Shown here: positions 6,986 through 9,205 of the stretch, one piece after another
How positions within the stretch are numbered: the stretch's first letter is position 1
Layout of the letters: every line of letters starts with the position of its first letter
From: Cytophagales bacterium
GTDB lineage: Bacteria; Bacteroidota; Bacteroidia; Cytophagales; Cyclobacteriaceae
NCBI GenBank assembly: GCA_003504855.1
Contig: DNZD01000074.1
Location: 1 to 9,205 of the forward strand
Length of the DNA stretch: 9,205 nucleotides
Reading direction: 5' to 3'
Translations under genes and position numbers: made by a program
The notes under the pieces: generated by a model
Told to the model about the DNA's origin: nothing
What the model saw: the letters and a program-made list of their open reading frames with translations, nothing else
Databases searched by the model: none

Positions 6986-9139
6986 ATGCTCTTCGGTGTA
7001 GTCAAGGATATGACCATTCGATTTATCTTCTTCCTGCAGGCGTTGCTGCTGTGCTTTTGGTGGTTTGAAGAGCATATCGATCTGCCTATATGGATCAGGG
7101 TCATGGGACGCCTGCATCCCGCTGTACTCCATTTGCCCATTGGCATACTCATGTTTGCTGTTTTTGTGTTGTTGCTGCGCGGCGAATTAAAGAAACGGGC
7201 TTTTCGAAATATCATGATGATGGTGCTGCTGTTTGCTTCACTCACCGCATCCATCACGGCCTTGCTCGGTTTTTTCCTGTCCCATCAATCTGACTACGGC
7301 GCCGCTTGGCTGCAACAACACCGGCTTAGCGGTATTCTGCTCAGTATCTTGTGCTATCTGCTCCTCATTGGTTTTGAGCGGACCCAAAGAACCAATACCT
7401 TTTTTTATGTTACGGGAGGCCCAGCAATTGCGACTGTGTTTTTTGCCGGACACACAGGTGGTTATCTCACACATGGACAGAACTTTATTTTAGCGCCCAT
7501 TTCTGATCCCAGGCTCCACACCGTTTCCAATGGCAGTGTCTACCAGGAAGCTATCCTTCCTCTCCTGGAGCGGAAGTGCATATCCTGTCACAATGAATCA
7601 AAGTCCAAAGGAAAGTTAATCATGACTGACGTGGACAAGTTCAGACACGGTGGAAAGAAAGGAAAGGAATGGGTAGAAGGCGCTCCGGATAAAAGCCGGT
7701 TGGTGCGCTATCTCCATTTGCCCATGAAGGATGAAGACCACATGCCACCGGAAGGAAAGCCACAACTTACTGCCCAGGAAATCAGACTCATTGAACTCTG
7801 GATTCAGCATGGACCGGATTTTTCAACTAAAGTAGATGACCTGAATGATGGCGATTCCTTGAAAATCCTTTCTAAGACGATCGGTGGGCAGGTTAGCGTT
7901 GTACCGGTGATTTCGTATGATGATATCCCTGCTGCTTCGACTACAACTATCACTGAACTCAACACTCCATTCTGCTCAATATTCCCGCTGTACCGGGATA
8001 GCCCGGCTTTACAAGCCGATTTTTTTATTCAACAGGCCTATAAACCTGAACAATTATCCCGCCTCCAGACAATCGCGGACCAATTGGTAGTGCTCAACCT
8101 GAATCAGATGCCGGTATCGGACCAGGACCTGGAAGTAATCGGGGGCTTTCACCGTCTGGAGAAACTGAATCTCAGTTTCAGCAAGATCACTGGCAGTGGA
8201 TTCAAGGGTTGGAAAAACTTCTCACACCTTCGCAGTGTGTCCCTGGCGGGAACGCAGGTCACAGCCGAAAACATCAAGCCCCTGTTGGGGATGCCCGCAC
8301 TCGAAGAGGTATTCATAGCCAATACGCCCATCGATGAAACCCAGCGAAAGGAATTGGCGAAACAATATCCGAAAATTCAGTTGGTGGTGAATGACTTTGT
8401 GGACAACCAGACCCTCAAGCTGAGTGCACCTGCTATCGTAGCAGAAGGGCTGGTGGCGAAGGGACAATTGGTGCCCATTCGAAGTGCCATGCCGGGGGTT
8501 ACGATCCGTTATACCCTGGATGGTTCAACGCCGGACAGCCTGGGGTCGGTCGTTTATGATAAGCCACTATCGGTTTCCAGGCCTACCTTCATACGCGCCA
8601 TAGCGTGCAAGCCGGGATGGTATTGCAGTGCAGTGACAGAAGCAACCGTATTTCCGGAGGGACTTCATCCGGTTTCCGCCACTTTGTTGAAGTCACCAGA
8701 CAAGCAATACCCGGGCGAAGGTGGCGCGACGCTCATCAATGGTCGTAAGGGATTTCTCGATGTGTATCGCGAACCGTCATGGCTCGGATACCGTGAACAG
8801 CCGATGGAGGCTTTATTTGATTTCGGCGAGAAAGGAATATCAGTCTCCTCGCTGGTGGTGAGCTACGCCCACAACCTGGGTTCTTACATTTTTCCTCCGG
8901 CTGAAGTGGAAGTCTTTGCTGGTATGTCGGCGGATAAGCTTGATCGATTGGTGATCACGCAACCCGTACAACCCCCGAAGAGTGAACCAACCCGCATGGG
9001 TATCCTCTCCATTCCCTTGAAAGGAGCGAGCTACCGGTATTACAAACTGATGCTCAAGCCCGTGGCAAAATTGCCGCAGTGGCATTCTGGCAAGGGCAGT
9101 AAGGGATGGGTGATGGTTGACGAGGTGTTCTTCTATTGA
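6986..9139 (+). CDS. Membrane-anchored PSCyt1 cytochrome with DUF2231-like helices, leucine-rich repeats and FN3-associated/discoidin-like C-terminus
   Basis: A 717-residue multidomain protein. Five hydrophobic helices (about 11-27, 47-64, 74-98, 114-130, 139-157) resemble DUF2231. Basic loops (RGELKKRAFR, ERTQR) predict an N-in topology that places everything after residue 157 in the periplasm. Histidines 44, 49, 100, 112, 156 and 163 all fall at the predicted periplasmic face. PSCyt1 (about 186-278) has one haem c site, C198-IS-C201-H202, and a Met ligand motif HMPP (M253). Leucine-rich-repeat-like units run over about 365-468 (LEKLNLSFSKIT, LRSVSLAGTQVT, LEEVFIANTPID). An FN3-associated/chitobiase-C-like domain (about 478-555, IRYTLDGSTPDS) precedes a discoidin-like beta domain (about 560-717) that may bind glycans. 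The ATG at 6986 is 2 bases after the DUF1501 stop. An alternative ATG at 7010 (residue 9), close behind AAGGA, would also keep the first helix. The catalytic role is unknown; electron transfer is inferred from the haem motif. Confidence 0.88.
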   Translation: MLFGVVKDMTIRFIFFLQALLLCFWWFEEHIDLPIWIRVMGRLHPAVLHLPIGILMFAVFVLLLRGELKKRAFRNIMMMVLLFASLTASITALLGFFLSHQSDYGAAWLQQHRLSGILLSILCYLLLIGFERTQRTNTFFYVTGGPAIATVFFAGHTGGYLTHGQNFILAPISDPRLHTVSNGSVYQEAILPLLERKCISCHNESKSKGKLIMTDVDKFRHGGKKGKEWVEGAPDKSRLVRYLHLPMKDEDHMPPEGKPQLTAQEIRLIELWIQHGPDFSTKVDDLNDGDSLKILSKTIGGQVSVVPVISYDDIPAASTTTITELNTPFCSIFPLYRDSPALQADFFIQQAYKPEQLSRLQTIADQLVVLNLNQMPVSDQDLEVIGGFHRLEKLNLSFSKITGSGFKGWKNFSHLRSVSLAGTQVTAENIKPLLGMPALEEVFIANTPIDETQRKELAKQYPKIQLVVNDFVDNQTLKLSAPAIVAEGLVAKGQLVPIRSAMPGVTIRYTLDGSTPDSLGSVVYDKPLSVSRPTFIRAIACKPGWYCSAVTEATVFPEGLHPVSATLLKSPDKQYPGEGGATLINGRKGFLDVYREPSWLGYREQPMEALFDFGEKGISVSSLVVSYAHNLGSYIFPPAEVEVFAGMSADKLDRLVITQPVQPPKSEPTRMGILSIPLKGASYRYYKLMLKPVAKLPQWHSGKGSKGWVMVDEVFFY

Positions 9140-9143
9140 TCTC

Positions 9144-9205
9144 TTATTCGCTCCGCAGCGACTCCACCGGGTTGGCCTGGGCTGCACGGGCTGCCTGTGA
9201 GGCCA
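9144..9205 (-). CDS. MacB/FtsX-type ABC transporter permease, C-terminal end only
   Basis: Only the last 19 full codons are inside the window, read right to left, ending in TAA (9144-9146). They spell a tail ending AAQANPVESLRSE. This A-x-x-ANPV-x-SLR-x-E ending, just after the last membrane helix, is characteristic of the large FtsX/MacB-like permeases of Bacteroidota. The rest of the gene lies beyond the window. Its stop lies only 4 bases from the stop of the convergent cytochrome gene, with no visible terminator between them. The call rests on a short peptide, so family is likely but substrate and partner are unknown. Confidence 0.75.
   Translation of the reverse strand, partial: ASQAARAAQANPVESLRSE

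Noticed and set aside
7010..9139. ATG at 7010 as the start of the membrane cytochrome gene
   Set aside because: It is plausible because AAGGA lies just before it, but that spacing of about 1 base is too short for a good ribosome-binding site. The 6986 ATG gives the tight operon spacing, so it was kept, with the alternative noted in the feature.
9135..9150. A possible terminator between the cytochrome gene and the convergent permease
   Set aside because: Only 4 bases separate the stops, and I found no hairpin with a T-tract there.
8840..9187. A 115-codon minus-strand open frame overlapping the end of the cytochrome gene and the right edge
   Set aside because: It overlaps the discoidin-like C-terminus in antisense. 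The real minus-strand gene at the edge uses a different frame, which ends with the typical permease tail.
1..9205. A resistance island or mobile element around the beta-lactamase gene
   Set aside because: No transposase, integrase, terminal inverted repeats, tRNA or target-site duplications are visible, and neighbouring genes look like ordinary chromosomal operons.

Overview
The window looks like chromosomal DNA of a Bacteroidota bacterium, probably Cytophagales or a relative. The evidence is the protein families: a fused CrtYcd-type lycopene cyclase beside CrtZ and an SRPBCC protein, a subclass B1 metallo-beta-lactamase, a planctomycete-type cytochrome (PSCyt) / DUF1501 module, and an ABC permease tail of the 'ANPVESLR' kind. 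Starts lack strong Shine-Dalgarno sequences, as is usual in Bacteroidota. Coding density is near total. I see no RNA gene, insertion sequence, CRISPR array, integrase or attachment site. The taxon is an inference from families, not from a marker gene.

Layout. (1) 1-259, plus strand: the C-terminal end of a subclass B1 metallo-beta-lactamase, cut by the window edge. (2) 279-3108, minus strand: a tight four-gene operon, transcribed from right to left as SRPBCC ligand-binding protein, crtZ, crtYcd, secreted calcineurin-like phosphoesterase. Two of its three junctions are 4-base ATGA stop/start overlaps and the third is a 9-base gap. (3) 3109-3220: a 112-base divergent intergenic region, the only real regulatory space in the window. 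(4) 3221-9139, plus strand: a three-gene operon with gaps of 1 and 2 bases. It encodes a di-haem PSCyt1-DUF1549-DUF1553 lipoprotein, a DUF1501 protein, and a five-helix membrane protein with a periplasmic PSCyt1 haem domain, leucine-rich repeats and FN3-associated/discoidin-like C-terminal domains. (5) 9144-9205, minus strand: the last 19 codons of a MacB/FtsX-type ABC transporter permease, convergent with group 4.

How the genes work together. CrtYcd cyclises lycopene to beta-carotene and CrtZ hydroxylates it to zeaxanthin, the late steps of a yellow carotenoid pathway. Phytoene synthase (crtB) and desaturase (crtI) are absent here and must lie elsewhere. The SRPBCC protein and the phosphoesterase are translationally tied to these enzymes, but their roles are not established. 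The rightward operon encodes three exported or membrane proteins with three CXXCH haem c sites in total. It resembles the PSCyt/PSD1/DUF1501 gene sets that are abundant in Planctomycetes and also found in Bacteroidota and Verrucomicrobia, whose biochemical function is unknown to me. It is the part of the window most likely to hold an undescribed system: a membrane-anchored periplasmic haem complex paired with an alkaline-phosphatase-superfamily-like protein.
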